From NCBI RefSeq assembly GCF_001513965.1, contig NZ_KQ948015.1, positions 20,709-84,708 of the forward strand: DNA of 64,000 nucleotides, in the 5' to 3' direction. Positions 1 through 8,076 of this stretch are shown here, one piece after another; the stretch's first letter is position 1; the number at the start of each line of letters is the position of its first letter. Under the pieces are notes generated by a model. That model was not told the DNA's origin, did not search any database, and saw only the letters and a program-made list of their open reading frames with translations. The DNA is from Streptomyces cellostaticus. GTDB lineage: Bacteria; Actinomycetota; Actinomycetes; Streptomycetales; Streptomycetaceae. The translations under genes and the position numbers were made by a program.

Positions 1-107
1 ATGACGTCCGCGCCGGCCCCGGCAAGCGCGCGGGCCATGGCCCGGCCGATACCGCGCCGGGCCCCGGTGACGACGGCGAGCTTCCCGGTGAGGTCGAAGA
101 CGGTCAT
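1..107 (-). CDS. SDR-family dehydrogenase, N-terminal part only
   Basis: The leftmost bases, read leftward from an ATG at 107, encode about 35 residues of a short-chain dehydrogenase: [18 protein letters not shown] followed by [17 protein letters not shown]. The TGxxxGIG dinucleotide-binding motif is visible. The gene runs out of the window. Its start overlaps the stop of the upstream dehydrogenase gene (ATGA), so it is the next cistron of the fucose operon. By analogy with the non-phosphorylated L-fucose pathway it could be the L-fucose dehydrogenase or the 2-keto-3-deoxy-L-fuconate 4-dehydrogenase; the fragment cannot decide between them. Confidence 0.85.
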   Translation of the reverse strand, partial: MTVFDLTGKLAVVTGARRGIGRAMARALAGAGADV

Positions 108-1147
108 GCGGCCACTCCCTCGGTGTTGTCGGTGCAGTCCACGAGGATCTTCATCACGTCACCGCCGCCCTCCAGGGCCTCGAAGGCGGCGGGCGCCTGC
201 GTGAGCGGGACGACCTTGCTGATCAGCCGCTCGGCCGGGATCGTGCCGTCCGCGACCAGAGTCACCGCGCGCTCGAAGTCGCCACGGTCGTACAACCTGG
301 CGCCCACCAGGGTGAGTTCGCGCCAGAAGAAACGGTGCAGGTTCACCTCACGGGGGCGGGGGTGGATGGCGACGAGGCAGAGACGGCCGCGTACGCCCAG
401 CACGTCGACGGCCGTGTCCACGCCGCCCGCCGCGCCGGACACCTCGAAGGCGACATCCGCGCCCGCATCCTGCGTCCACTCGCCGACCAGGGCGCCGATG
501 TCGTCCGCGGCCGGGTCCCAGACGGTCAGCCCCAACTCCTCGGCCAGCAGCCGACGGTGGGCGCTCGGCTCCACCACCCGCACCTCGGCACCCGTGGCCC
601 GTGCGACCAGCGCGATCAGCACACCGACCGGCCCGCCACCGACCACCACGACCTTCTCGCCCTCGGCGACCTTCGCCCGGCCCACGTCGTGCACGGCCAC
701 CGCGGTCGGCTCGACGAGCGCGGCCCGGTCCAGGGCGAGGGAGTCCGGCAGCCGGATCAGGGTGGCGGCGGGCACCGTCCAGCGCTGCTGCATTGCGCCC
801 GGGGAGTCGATGCCGATGAAGTCCAGGTGCTGGCAGATGTGCTGATGGCCGCTGAGACAAGCCGGACAGGTGTCGTCCCAGCGCAGCGGCATCACCGTGA
901 CCGCGTCACCGGGCCGCCAGCCCTCCACGCCCGGCCCGACCCGCACCACGCGGCCGGACATCTCATGCCCCAGGACGGCCGGCGTCTGGACCCGGGCGTC
1001 CATGTCGCCGTGGAAGATGTGCAGATCGGTACCGCAGATCCCCACGTAGGCGGGAGCCAGCTCCACCTCACCCGGACCGGGTGGCACACCGATCACGGCA
1101 GCCGTGTCCAGGGAGAGGGCGGAAACGTAACGGACAGCAAGAGTCAT
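104..1147 (-). CDS. Zinc-dependent medium-chain alcohol dehydrogenase
   Basis: A 347-residue cytosolic MDR dehydrogenase. [10 protein letters not shown] and GHEMSGRV near residues 37-65 carry the catalytic-zinc Cys and His-Glu; [15 protein letters not shown] supplies structural-zinc cysteines (three are visible where four are usual); [13 protein letters not shown] near residue 165 is the NAD(P)-binding turn. Length matches sorbitol/threonine dehydrogenase relatives. Its ATG overlaps the mutarotase stop by 4 bp and its stop overlaps the SDR start, so translation is probably coupled. Next to FucU, lactonase and fuconate dehydratase it most likely oxidises L-fucose or a later 2-keto-3-deoxy acid; the exact substrate is inferred. 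Confidence 0.9.
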   Translation of the reverse strand: MTLAVRYVSALSLDTAAVIGVPPGPGEVELAPAYVGICGTDLHIFHGDMDARVQTPAVLGHEMSGRVVRVGPGVEGWRPGDAVTVMPLRWDDTCPACLSGHQHICQHLDFIGIDSPGAMQQRWTVPAATLIRLPDSLALDRAALVEPTAVAVHDVGRAKVAEGEKVVVVGGGPVGVLIALVARATGAEVRVVEPSAHRRLLAEELGLTVWDPAADDIGALVGEWTQDAGADVAFEVSGAAGGVDTAVDVLGVRGRLCLVAIHPRPREVNLHRFFWRELTLVGARLYDRGDFERAVTLVADGTIPAERLISKVVPLTQAPAAFEALEGGGDVMKILVDCTDNTEGVAA

Positions 1148-1581
1148 CGTGATCCCAGGGTCCCTTCAGCGCGGACGCCGATGGTCAGCAGCAGGTTGGC
1201 GTAGGTACGGGTGTCGGCGGTGACGATCGCCAGCGCCAGGTCGGGCGAGCGGGCGGCGTCGTAGAACTCGAAGCGGCCGAACGTGTCGACCGGGAGGGGC
1301 GCCAGCATCGAGCGGTACTCGGCGATGGCGGGCGGCTCCGGTTCGCCCTCGGGCGGCACCATGACGTGGGCCGCCTCGACGGGCAGGGCGCGCAGCAGGA
1401 CGTCGAGCACGGTGGTGACGTCGAGCAGGCCTGGGGACAGGTTGAGGTGGACGGTTCGGGCGCGCTCGCCGGTGGCGGTGCTCGCGGGGTAGTGGCCGTC
1501 GGCGAGCAGGACACGGGATCCGTGGCCGGCTCCGGCCAGGGATTCGAGGATCCCGGGGTGGAGCAGTTCCGTCAGGAGCAC
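1144..1581 (-). CDS. fucU: L-fucose mutarotase (FucU/RbsD family)
   Basis: A 145-residue protein from a GTG start at 1581 preceded by GGAGGGG; the open frame extends further upstream, but only this start gives the family's usual length and N-terminus ([20 protein letters not shown]). The segment GHGSRVLLADGHYPAST holds the Asp/His region typical of RbsD/FucU pyranase-mutarotases, and the C-terminal FGRFEFYDAARSPDLALAIV also fits. These cytosolic enzymes interconvert alpha and beta anomers so that the dehydrogenase sees its preferred form. It overlaps the lactonase stop by about 10 bp and the dehydrogenase start by 4 bp. The fucose rather than ribose assignment rests on the neighbours. Confidence 0.88.
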   Translation of the reverse strand: MLLTELLHPGILESLAGAGHGSRVLLADGHYPASTATGERARTVHLNLSPGLLDVTTVLDVLLRALPVEAAHVMVPPEGEPEPPAIAEYRSMLAPLPVDTFGRFEFYDAARSPDLALAIVTADTRTYANLLLTIGVRAEGTLGSR

Positions 1582-2474
1582 GGTGTCCCCTCCTTCGTGG
1601 GGGCGGGGGTCAGGTGGTAGAAGTCGGTCGCGGTACCGGCGAGCACCGCGTGGATCTCGGTGTCGGAACAGCCGTCCAGGAGTTCCTCGACGGTGGCGGC
1701 CCAGCGGTTCCAGCCGCCGGCGAGGAGGCAGACCGGCCAGTCGGAGCCGAACATCAGCCGGTCGGGACCGAAGGCGGAGAGCAGGACGTCCCACACGGGG
1801 CGGATGTCGTCGACGGTCCACTTCTCGTGGTCCGCCTCGGTGATCAGCCCCGACACCTTGCAGCGGACCTGGGGATGCCTCGCCAGTTCACGCACCAGCC
1901 GAGTCCAGTCGGTGAGGTCCTGCCTGGCGAGCGGCGGCTTGCCGGCGTGGTCCAGGACGAACGGCAGCTCGGGGAGCCGATCCGCGAGACGGATCGCCTG
2001 CGGGAGCTGGTGGCTGCGGATCAGCACGTCGTATCCGAGCCCGCGCTCCCCGACCGCTGCCAACCCCCTTTCCACGTCCGGCTGTTGGAGCCAGTGTGGA
2101 TCGGACTCGCCCTGCACGACGTGGCGCAGGGCCCGCAGGTAACGCCCGTCGGGTCCCGACCGCAGGTCGTCGAGTACGTCGCCGATCGCGGGGGACGTCA
2201 GGTCCGCCCAGCCGACCACGGCACCGATCAGCGGGTCGCTGTCGGCCCGGGCGAGGAGGTCGCGGGTCTCGGGCACGGACGCGACGCACTGGACGACCAC
2301 CGTGCTCGTCAGTCGCCGTCCGGCGATCGGCCGGGTCGCGGCCGATCGCAAGGCGTGCGAACTGAAGTTGCGGCGGATCGGCTCGTGGCCGGGCTCGTCC
2401 AGCCAGGGCTGCGGCCGGACGTCCAGGTCCCACACGTGGTGGTGGGCGTCCACGAGGGTCTGGGCTTCAGACAC
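1572..2474 (-). CDS. Amidohydrolase, probable L-fuconolactonase
   Basis: A 300-residue COG3618-type amidohydrolase (TIM barrel, single or binuclear metal). VDAHHHVWD at the N-terminus is the metal-binding Hx[10 protein letters not shown] near residue 168 supplies a histidine and FGSDWPVC near residue 245 the catalytic Asp. The GTG start at 2474 overlaps the fuconate-dehydratase stop. Family members hydrolyse sugar lactones; between FucU and L-fuconate dehydratase it would convert L-fucono-lactone to L-fuconate in the cytosol. Substrate is inferred from context; 4-sulfomuconolactone and rhamnonolactone hydrolases look alike. Confidence 0.85.
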   Translation of the reverse strand: MSEAQTLVDAHHHVWDLDVRPQPWLDEPGHEPIRRNFSSHALRSAATRPIAGRRLTSTVVVQCVASVPETRDLLARADSDPLIGAVVGWADLTSPAIGDVLDDLRSGPDGRYLRALRHVVQGESDPHWLQQPDVERGLAAVGERGLGYDVLIRSHQLPQAIRLADRLPELPFVLDHAGKPPLARQDLTDWTRLVRELARHPQVRCKVSGLITEADHEKWTVDDIRPVWDVLLSAFGPDRLMFGSDWPVCLLAGGWNRWAATVEELLDGCSDTEIHAVLAGTATDFYHLTPAPTKEGTPCS

Positions 2475-3801
2475 GAGCGGTCCAGACGGGGCCGTCGGGG
2501 TAGGCGTACTCCTTGAGGGACTCGGGGTGCATCTGCGCGCTCAGCCCGGGCAGCGTCGGCGCAAGGTAGTGGCCGTCGACGATGCGCACCGGGTCGACGA
2601 AGTGCTCGTGCAGGTGGTCGACGTATTCGATGACGCGGTCCTCGGTCGTGCCGGAGACCGCGACGTAGTCGAACATCGACAGGTGCTGCACCATCTCGCA
2701 CAGGCCCACGCCACCCGCGTGCGGGCAGACCGGCACGCCGAACTTCGCGGCGAGCAGCAGGATCGCGATGTTCTCGTTGACGCCGCCGACCCGTGCGGAG
2801 TCGATCTGCACGATGTCCACCGCGCCGGCCTGAAGGAGCTGCTTGAAGACGACGCGGTTGGCGATGTGCTCGCCGGTGGCGACCTTGATGGGGCTGACGG
2901 CCTTGCGCACGGCGGCGTGGCCGAGGATGTCGTCCGGTGAGGTGGGCTCCTCGATCCAGTACGGCTGGTAGGGGGCCAGGGAGCGCATCCAGTCGATCGC
3001 GGCCTGGACGTCCCATCTCTGGTTGGCGTCCACCGCGATGCGGATGCCGTCGCCGACCGTCTCGCGGGCGGTGCGCATGCGCCGTACGTCGTCCTCCAGG
3101 GACGCGCCGACCTTCAGCTTGATCTGGGTGAAGCCGTCGGCGACGGCCTCGCGGGCCAGGCGGGCCAGCTTCTCGTCGGAGTAGCCGAGCCAGCCGGGGG
3201 TGGTGGTGTAGGCGGGGAAGCCCTGGTCGAGCAGGCGGCCGATGCGCTGTTCGCGGCCGGGCTCGGCGCGGCGCAGGATCTGAAGTGCCTCCTCGGGGGT
3301 GAGGGCGTCGGACAGCCAGCGGAAGTCGACCTGCGCGACCAGGTCCTCGGGTGACATCTCGCCGAGGAAGCGCCACACGGGCTTGCCGGCCCGCTTGGCG
3401 GCCAGGTCCCAGGCGGCGTTGACGACCGCGCCGGTGGCCATGTGGATGGCACCCTTCTCCGGGCCCAGCCAGCGCAGTTGCGGGTCGTGAACGAGGGAGC
3501 GGGAGAACGTGCCGAGGTCGGCGCAGACTTCGTCGACCGACAGGCCCACCACGTGCGGGGCGAGGGCGGCGATGGCGGCGGCCTGGACGTCGTTGCCGCG
3601 GCCGGTGGTGAAGGCCAGGGCGTGGCCCTCCAGGCCGTCGCCGGCGTCGGTGCGCAGGACGACGTAGGCGGCGGAGTAGTCGGGTTCGGGGTTCATCGCG
3701 TCCGACCCGTCCAGGTGCTCGGACGTCGGGAACCGCACGTCCAGCACGTCCAGGGCGGTGATACGGGCAGAGGCCGGAGAAGCGGACAGGGCGGATGACA
3801 T
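2467..3801 (-). CDS. L-fuconate dehydratase (enolase superfamily)
   Basis: A 444-residue member of the mandelate-racemase subgroup of the enolase superfamily. [19 protein letters not shown] and [16 protein letters not shown] at the N-terminal capping domain are characteristic of L-fuconate dehydratases. The barrel shows FTQIKLKVG (catalytic KxK), [10 protein letters not shown] and [11 protein letters not shown] (metal-binding Asp and Glu), ATGEH, and [12 protein letters not shown] (histidine base). It would dehydrate L-fuconate to 2-keto-3-deoxy-L-fuconate. The ATG at 3801 follows a GGAG-like site. The gene overlaps the lactonase by 8 bp and lies 95 bp behind the permease gene. This is the best-defined pathway marker in the operon. 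Confidence 0.93.
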   Translation of the reverse strand: MSSALSASPASARITALDVLDVRFPTSEHLDGSDAMNPEPDYSAAYVVLRTDAGDGLEGHALAFTTGRGNDVQAAAIAALAPHVVGLSVDEVCADLGTFSRSLVHDPQLRWLGPEKGAIHMATGAVVNAAWDLAAKRAGKPVWRFLGEMSPEDLVAQVDFRWLSDALTPEEALQILRRAEPGREQRIGRLLDQGFPAYTTTPGWLGYSDEKLARLAREAVADGFTQIKLKVGASLEDDVRRMRTARETVGDGIRIAVDANQRWDVQAAIDWMRSLAPYQPYWIEEPTSPDDILGHAAVRKAVSPIKVATGEHIANRVVFKQLLQAGAVDIVQIDSARVGGVNENIAILLLAAKFGVPVCPHAGGVGLCEMVQHLSMFDYVAVSGTTEDRVIEYVDHLHEHFVDPVRIVDGHYLAPTLPGLSAQMHPESLKEYAYPDGPVWTARV

Positions 3802-3896
3802 GGCGGCAACTCCTGTGAGGTGCGGGGCGATACGGCCCCTTGCGACGGGATGGGGGTGCGGCGGAGGGCGCCGGGCGGCCTGGACGGCCGCCGGGT

Positions 3897-4952
3897 TCAC
3901 TCCTGGACCTTGCCGCCGGTGATGCGCGAGATGGTCAGGGCGACCAGGATGATCAGGCCGTTGAGGGCGCCGATCCACTGGGCGGGGACACCGGCCAGCG
4001 TGAGCACGTTCTGAATCATGAAGAGCAGCAGGATGCCGCTGAACGCCCCGAACATGGTGCCCTTGCCGCCGTTCAGGCTGATCCCGCCGATGACGGCAGC
4101 GGCGAAGACGGTGAAGATGTAGCCGTTGCCCTGCGCCGAGGCAACCGAAGCGAGGCGTCCGGAGAGCATCAGCCCGGCGAGGGCGGCGAGGACGCTGCCG
4201 GTGACGATGACGATCCACAGCACCCGGTCGGTGCAGATGCCGGCCGCCTTCGCTGCGTCGACGTTGCCGCCGATGGCGTACAGCGAGCGGCCGAAGCTGG
4301 TCCAGCCGAGCACCACGATCGCAACGGCGAACAGCACCAGGCAGACCCAGATGGACGCGGGCATCCCGAACCATTCGGCGGTGCCGAGGTAGAGCATCGA
4401 CTCCGGCAGCTGGAAGAAGGTCTGGCCGCCGGAGACGCCGGTGAGGACGCCGCGCAGCACGATCAGCATGCCGAGGGTGACGATGAAGCCGTTGAGGCCG
4501 AAGCGGATGATCAGCAGGGCGTTGATCACGCCGACGAGCGCGCCCACGGCCAGGGTGACGGGAACGGACCACGCGCCGGGGAGCAGTCCGAGTCCGTGGC
4601 CCGCGCCGACCGGCACGACCAGCCAGGCCGCGACGCCGGGCGCGAGGCCCATGGTGGACTCGAGCGACAGGTCCATCTTCCTGACGATCAGGATCATCGT
4701 CTGGGCGAGGACCAGCAGGGCCATCTCGGACATGGTCTGCAGGACGTTGATGAGGTTGTCGGCCTGCAGGAAGACCGGGTTGACGATCTGTCCGACGATC
4801 GCGATGACCACGATGGCCGGGACGAGCGCGAGGTCGCGCAGCCGGGCCAGGGGTATCCGGCCGCCGAGCAGCACGGTCCGCTTGGGCGCCGGCTCCGAGC
4901 CCTCGGCGGCAGCGGTGTCCGCGCGGACGGTCTCAGGCATCGTTTCAGGCAT
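3897..4952 (-). CDS. Sugar ABC transporter permease (RbsC-like)
   Basis: A 351-residue polytopic membrane protein of the BPD_transp_2 family with about eight to ten hydrophobic helices. Family marks include [18 protein letters not shown] (the DLS motif), [17 protein letters not shown] and [20 protein letters not shown], the cytoplasmic loop that contacts the ATPase. It forms the pore of a monosaccharide importer with the neighbouring ATPase and lipoprotein. Its ATG at 4952 lies inside the end of the ATPase gene (8-bp overlap). The cargo, L-fucose or a fucoside, is inferred from the operon. Confidence 0.93.
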   Translation of the reverse strand: MPETMPETVRADTAAAEGSEPAPKRTVLLGGRIPLARLRDLALVPAIVVIAIVGQIVNPVFLQADNLINVLQTMSEMALLVLAQTMILIVRKMDLSLESTMGLAPGVAAWLVVPVGAGHGLGLLPGAWSVPVTLAVGALVGVINALLIIRFGLNGFIVTLGMLIVLRGVLTGVSGGQTFFQLPESMLYLGTAEWFGMPASIWVCLVLFAVAIVVLGWTSFGRSLYAIGGNVDAAKAAGICTDRVLWIVIVTGSVLAALAGLMLSGRLASVASAQGNGYIFTVFAAAVIGGISLNGGKGTMFGAFSGILLLFMIQNVLTLAGVPAQWIGALNGLIILVALTISRITGGKVQE

Positions 4953-6507
4953 TCAAGTCCACTCCTTCCATCGCGGCCACGAGGTCGTGGTCGTGCCAGC
5001 CGCGGGCGATCTCCGAGGTCACACGGCCCTGGAACATCACCAGGACCCGGTCGCACATGTGCAGGTCGTCGAGTTCGTCGGAGGCGATGAGCACTCCGGT
5101 GCCGGTGTCCGCGATCTCCTCGACCTTGTCGAGGAGGAACTCCTTGGAGCGCACGTCCACGCCCGCGGTCGGGTTGATCAGGACCAGCAGCCGGGGGTCG
5201 TCGGCGAGGGCGCGGGCCATGACGACCTTCTGCTGGTTGCCTCCGGACAGGGCGGAGACGGGCAGCTCGGGACCGGGAGTCTTGATCGCGAGGTTCTCGA
5301 TCATGCCCTCGGCGAGCCGGTCCCGGCGGCTGCGGCTGAGGAACCCGCCCTGGCCGAGCCTGCGGGGAACGGACAGGGTGGCGTTGTCCGCGATCGACAT
5401 CTCGGGAACGAAGCCCTGGTGGTGTCGGTCCTGGGGGACGAACCCGGCGCCTGCGGCGAGCGCGGCGGGCACGCTGCCCGGCCGGGGCCGCCTCCCGGCG
5501 ATCTCCACCTCGCCCGCCGCTGCCGCCCGAAGCCCTACGACGGTCTCGGCGACCTCGGTACGACCGCTGCCGGCGCCCCCCGCGAGGCCGACGATCTCGC
5601 CGGCCGCGATCTCGAAGCTGACGTCGTCGTACGCGTCGCCCCGCAGAGCGCGAACGCTCAGTGCGGCCGTGGCACCGGGGGCGAGGACTCTCGTGCGTTC
5701 CTCGCGCCGGTCGGCCGCCGCCTCGCCGGTCATGGCGGCGACGAGGTCGGCGCGGGGAAGGTCCGCGACCGGTGCGGTCACGATGTGCCGGGCGTCGCGG
5801 AACACCGTCACCATGTCGCAGATCTCGTAGATCTCCTGGAGGTGGTGGCTGATGAACAGAAAGGTCACGCCCTGGCGTTGCAGGTCGCGGATGCGGTCGA
5901 AGAGGCGGTTGATGGCCGCCCCGTCGAGTTGGGCGGTCGGCTCGTCGAGGATGATGAACCGGGCCCCGAAGGACAGCGCGCGGGCGATCTCGACGAACTG
6001 CCGCTGCTCGACGCTCAGATCACCGGCCGGGGTCTGCGGGTCGACGTCCACCGACCAGGTCGACAGCAGGTCCTGTGCGCGGCGACGGGTGGCCTGCCAG
6101 CTGATGAGCCGGCTCTGTCCGCGGTCGTGCCGGTTCAGGAAGAGGTTCTCGGCGACGGTCAGTGTGGGGATGATCGTCGACTTCTGGTAGACGCAGGCCA
6201 CGCGTTGCCGCCAGGCGTCACGGTCGCTGGGCCGGGGGGCCGGCTCACCGCCGAAGGTCACCGTTCCCTCGTCGGGGGCCTGAAGGCCGGTGAGGACCGA
6301 CACCAGGGTCGACTTGCCGGCTCCGTTGCGGCCGACCAGCGCGTGGGTCTCGCCCGGCCGGATGGTGATCCGGGCGCCGTTCAGGGCCACCGTCGGACCG
6401 AATCGTTTGACTATGCCCGCCGCCTCGACGACGGGCGGGCCCGAGGGGGACCACCCACCGTCCGCCGGGGCGGGCGCGGGGGTGACTGCTCGCTCCCCGT
6501 CGCTCAT
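4945..6507 (-). CDS. Sugar ABC transporter ATP-binding protein, double domain (RbsA-like)
   Basis: A 520-residue protein with two fused ABC domains as in RbsA/AraG. Domain 1 has Walker A GRNGAGKST near residue 58, a degenerate signature LSVEQRQFVEIARAL and Walker B RFIILDEPTAQLD. Domain 2 has a degenerate P-loop GGAGSGRTEVAE, a good signature LSGGNQQKVVMARAL and LLVLINPTAGVD in place of Walker B; such asymmetry is normal in this family. It drives the permease on the inner face of the membrane. It lies 78 bp downstream of the binding-protein gene and overlaps the permease gene. Confidence 0.94.
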   Translation of the reverse strand: MSDGERAVTPAPAPADGGWSPSGPPVVEAAGIVKRFGPTVALNGARITIRPGETHALVGRNGAGKSTLVSVLTGLQAPDEGTVTFGGEPAPRPSDRDAWRQRVACVYQKSTIIPTLTVAENLFLNRHDRGQSRLISWQATRRRAQDLLSTWSVDVDPQTPAGDLSVEQRQFVEIARALSFGARFIILDEPTAQLDGAAINRLFDRIRDLQRQGVTFLFISHHLQEIYEICDMVTVFRDARHIVTAPVADLPRADLVAAMTGEAAADRREERTRVLAPGATAALSVRALRGDAYDDVSFEIAAGEIVGLAGGAGSGRTEVAETVVGLRAAAAGEVEIAGRRPRPGSVPAALAAGAGFVPQDRHHQGFVPEMSIADNATLSVPRRLGQGGFLSRSRRDRLAEGMIENLAIKTPGPELPVSALSGGNQQKVVMARALADDPRLLVLINPTAGVDVRSKEFLLDKVEEIADTGTGVLIASDELDDLHMCDRVLVMFQGRVTSEIARGWHDHDLVAAMEGVDLNA

Positions 6508-6530
6508 CTCAACCTCCTTGTCCTCGTGAG

Positions 6531-6579
6531 CCGTTGCGTTCCTGATGAGGAATCACCGTTGCGTCCCGATGAGAAATCA
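6531..6579. repeat. Imperfect tandem duplication of about 24 bp
   Basis: The gap between the binding-protein and ATPase genes holds two adjacent copies of CCGTTGCGT-(T)-CCYGATGAGRAATCA (6531-6555 and 6556-6579), differing at two positions and by one inserted base. It sits just upstream of the ATPase ribosome site on the transcribed (minus) strand. It may be a recent slippage product or may space or fold the mRNA between two cistrons that need different expression levels. Confidence 0.7.
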
Positions 6580-6585
6580 GAGGAA

Positions 6586-7644
6586 TCAGCCGAGGTTGTT
6601 GCCCCACAGCGCCTTGTCGTCGCTCTTGACGCTGGGCACGCCGCCGTAGGTGCCGCCGTCGGCGGTGACGAGCGGGGCGGAGAGCTGGTCCTCGAGCACA
6701 CCGTCGCGGACCTGGATGATGGTGCTGTCGTGGTCGGTCTTGCCGGGCTTGAACGTCTTCCCGTCGATCGCGGCCTTGACGTAGTACAGGGCGTACTTGG
6801 CGTAGAGGTCGGCCGGCTGCGAGACCGTGGCGTCGATCTTGCCCTCGGCGATGGACTTGAGCTCCTCGGGGATGCCGTCGTTGGACACGACGAACACGTG
6901 CTTCTTGTCCTTCGGGCCCACCAACAGGCCCTTCTGCTTGAGGACTTGGAGCGTGCCGGACAGCGCGAAGCTGGCCTCCATGTAGACGCCCTTGATGTCC
7001 GGGTTGGCCGTCAGATCGGTCTGCAGTTTCTGGGCGGCGACCGCGCCGTCCCAGTTGGTGGCCTCGCCGAACACCTTGATGTCCGGGTAGTTCTTCTTCA
7101 TGCAGTCGTTGAACGCCTCGGTGCGGTCGCGGCCGTTGATGGAGGAGAGGTCGCCCTCGAGCATGACGACCTTGCCCTTGCCGCCGAGCTTTGTGCCGAG
7201 GTACTGGCAGGCCTTCTCGCCGTAGGCGCGGTTGTCGGCGCGCACGACCATGTAGACCTTGCCGGTGTCGGGGCGGGTGTCGACGGTGACGACGGGGATC
7301 TTCTTCGCCTCCAGCTGCGCGAGGGTGGGCGCGATGGCGGCGGTGTCCTGCGGGGCCATCGCGAGACCCTTGACGCCCTGACTGATGAACGTCTGTGCGT
7401 TGGCGGTGAGTTTGGCGACGTCGTTCTGCGAGTTGGTCGTCTTCAGGTCCAGGCCCAGCTGCTTGCCGTACTGGGGCGTGTACTTGATGTAGGAGTTCCA
7501 GAAGTCGGTGTCGGAACGCGGGTAGTCGACGCCGACGAGCGGCGCGCCGCTGGCCCCGGTGCCGGAGCCGCTGCTGCAGGCGCTGAGCAGCGTCAGGGCG
7601 GACAGGACGGAGACGGCTGAACAGAGGGCGGTTCTGACTCTCAT
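6586..7644 (-). CDS. Sugar ABC transporter substrate-binding lipoprotein (RbsB-like)
   Basis: A 352-residue periplasmic-binding-protein-like lipoprotein. The ATG at 7644 (MRVRTALCSAVSVLSA), preceded by GAGGAAG, gives a clean signal peptide ending in the lipobox LLSACSSG; an upstream in-frame start would add an implausible leader. The mature part has the type-1 fold of ribose/galactose-binding proteins (VGVDYPRSDTDFWNSY near the N-terminus, VVTVDTRPD, VVMLEGDLSSINGRDRT, VFVVSNDG). It is the promoter-proximal cistron and should be the most abundant product. The likely ligand is L-fucose released by the divergent fucosidases. Confidence 0.92.
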   Translation of the reverse strand: MRVRTALCSAVSVLSALTLLSACSSGSGTGASGAPLVGVDYPRSDTDFWNSYIKYTPQYGKQLGLDLKTTNSQNDVAKLTANAQTFISQGVKGLAMAPQDTAAIAPTLAQLEAKKIPVVTVDTRPDTGKVYMVVRADNRAYGEKACQYLGTKLGGKGKVVMLEGDLSSINGRDRTEAFNDCMKKNYPDIKVFGEATNWDGAVAAQKLQTDLTANPDIKGVYMEASFALSGTLQVLKQKGLLVGPKDKKHVFVVSNDGIPEELKSIAEGKIDATVSQPADLYAKYALYYVKAAIDGKTFKPGKTDHDSTIIQVRDGVLEDQLSAPLVTADGGTYGGVPSVKSDDKALWGNNLG

Positions 7645-8076
7645 CGGTGCTTCCTCGCGCCGGTCCCGTAGCGGGAGATGTTTCGCCTCGACGACATCTG
7701 CGTATCGCCGTTGCGGAAGAGATGGGATGTTTATAGGCGCGCCCTCGGCGCCCTGTCTACCCCGCGGTCGGATGAGCTCCAAAATGCCAGCTCACGACCG
7801 ATCGGGGATTCCGGATCGGCACCAAGAAGGCAAGATCCATCCCATCAATCCCCTCGCTCGGCTGATCCGAATCGGCCATGAAGCCCTGACAGACATTCCA
7901 TGTCTGGTCAGTGGCAAATCGCCTCAGAATGGCATCAAGTAGAGCCAACTCCCTGACCGCCCAGCGCTTTTCATCCCTGCACACCGGTTGACATCCCAGG
8001 GAGACATGGCCGACCTTCATGCGTAACAAGCGGCGCCCTGCATTCCCCTGTCCCCTCCTGCACCAGGGATGTCTCC
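7645..8076. promoter_or_regulatory. Divergent control region of the fucose locus
   Basis: 432 bp without a plausible gene, less GC-rich than the flanks, lying between the leftward importer operon and the rightward fucosidase genes. Besides the palindrome at 7890-7906 it holds two spaced inverted repeats: AGATGT-N12-ACATCT at 7676-7699, close to the binding-protein start, and CCGATC-N10-GATCGG at 7798-7819. Both sides must be promoted from here. No regulator gene adjoins it inside the window. Confidence 0.65.
7890..7906. promoter_or_regulatory. Palindromic operator candidate CAGACAT-TCC-ATGTCTG
   Basis: A perfect 7-3-7 palindrome (CAGACATTCCATGTCTG) extended on both sides by CTGA and TCAG with a one-base offset. 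It lies mid-way in the divergent fucose promoter region, where a repressor could govern both transcription units. The sequence differs from the LacI-type TCGAAGCGCTTCGA sites elsewhere in the window; a GntR- or DeoR-type protein is one possibility. Regulator unknown. Confidence 0.5.

Noticed and set aside
4441..7620. 1059-codon open frame on the plus strand across the importer genes
   Set aside because: Runs antisense over the binding-protein and ATPase genes, which have full motif sets; composition is that of a shadow frame.
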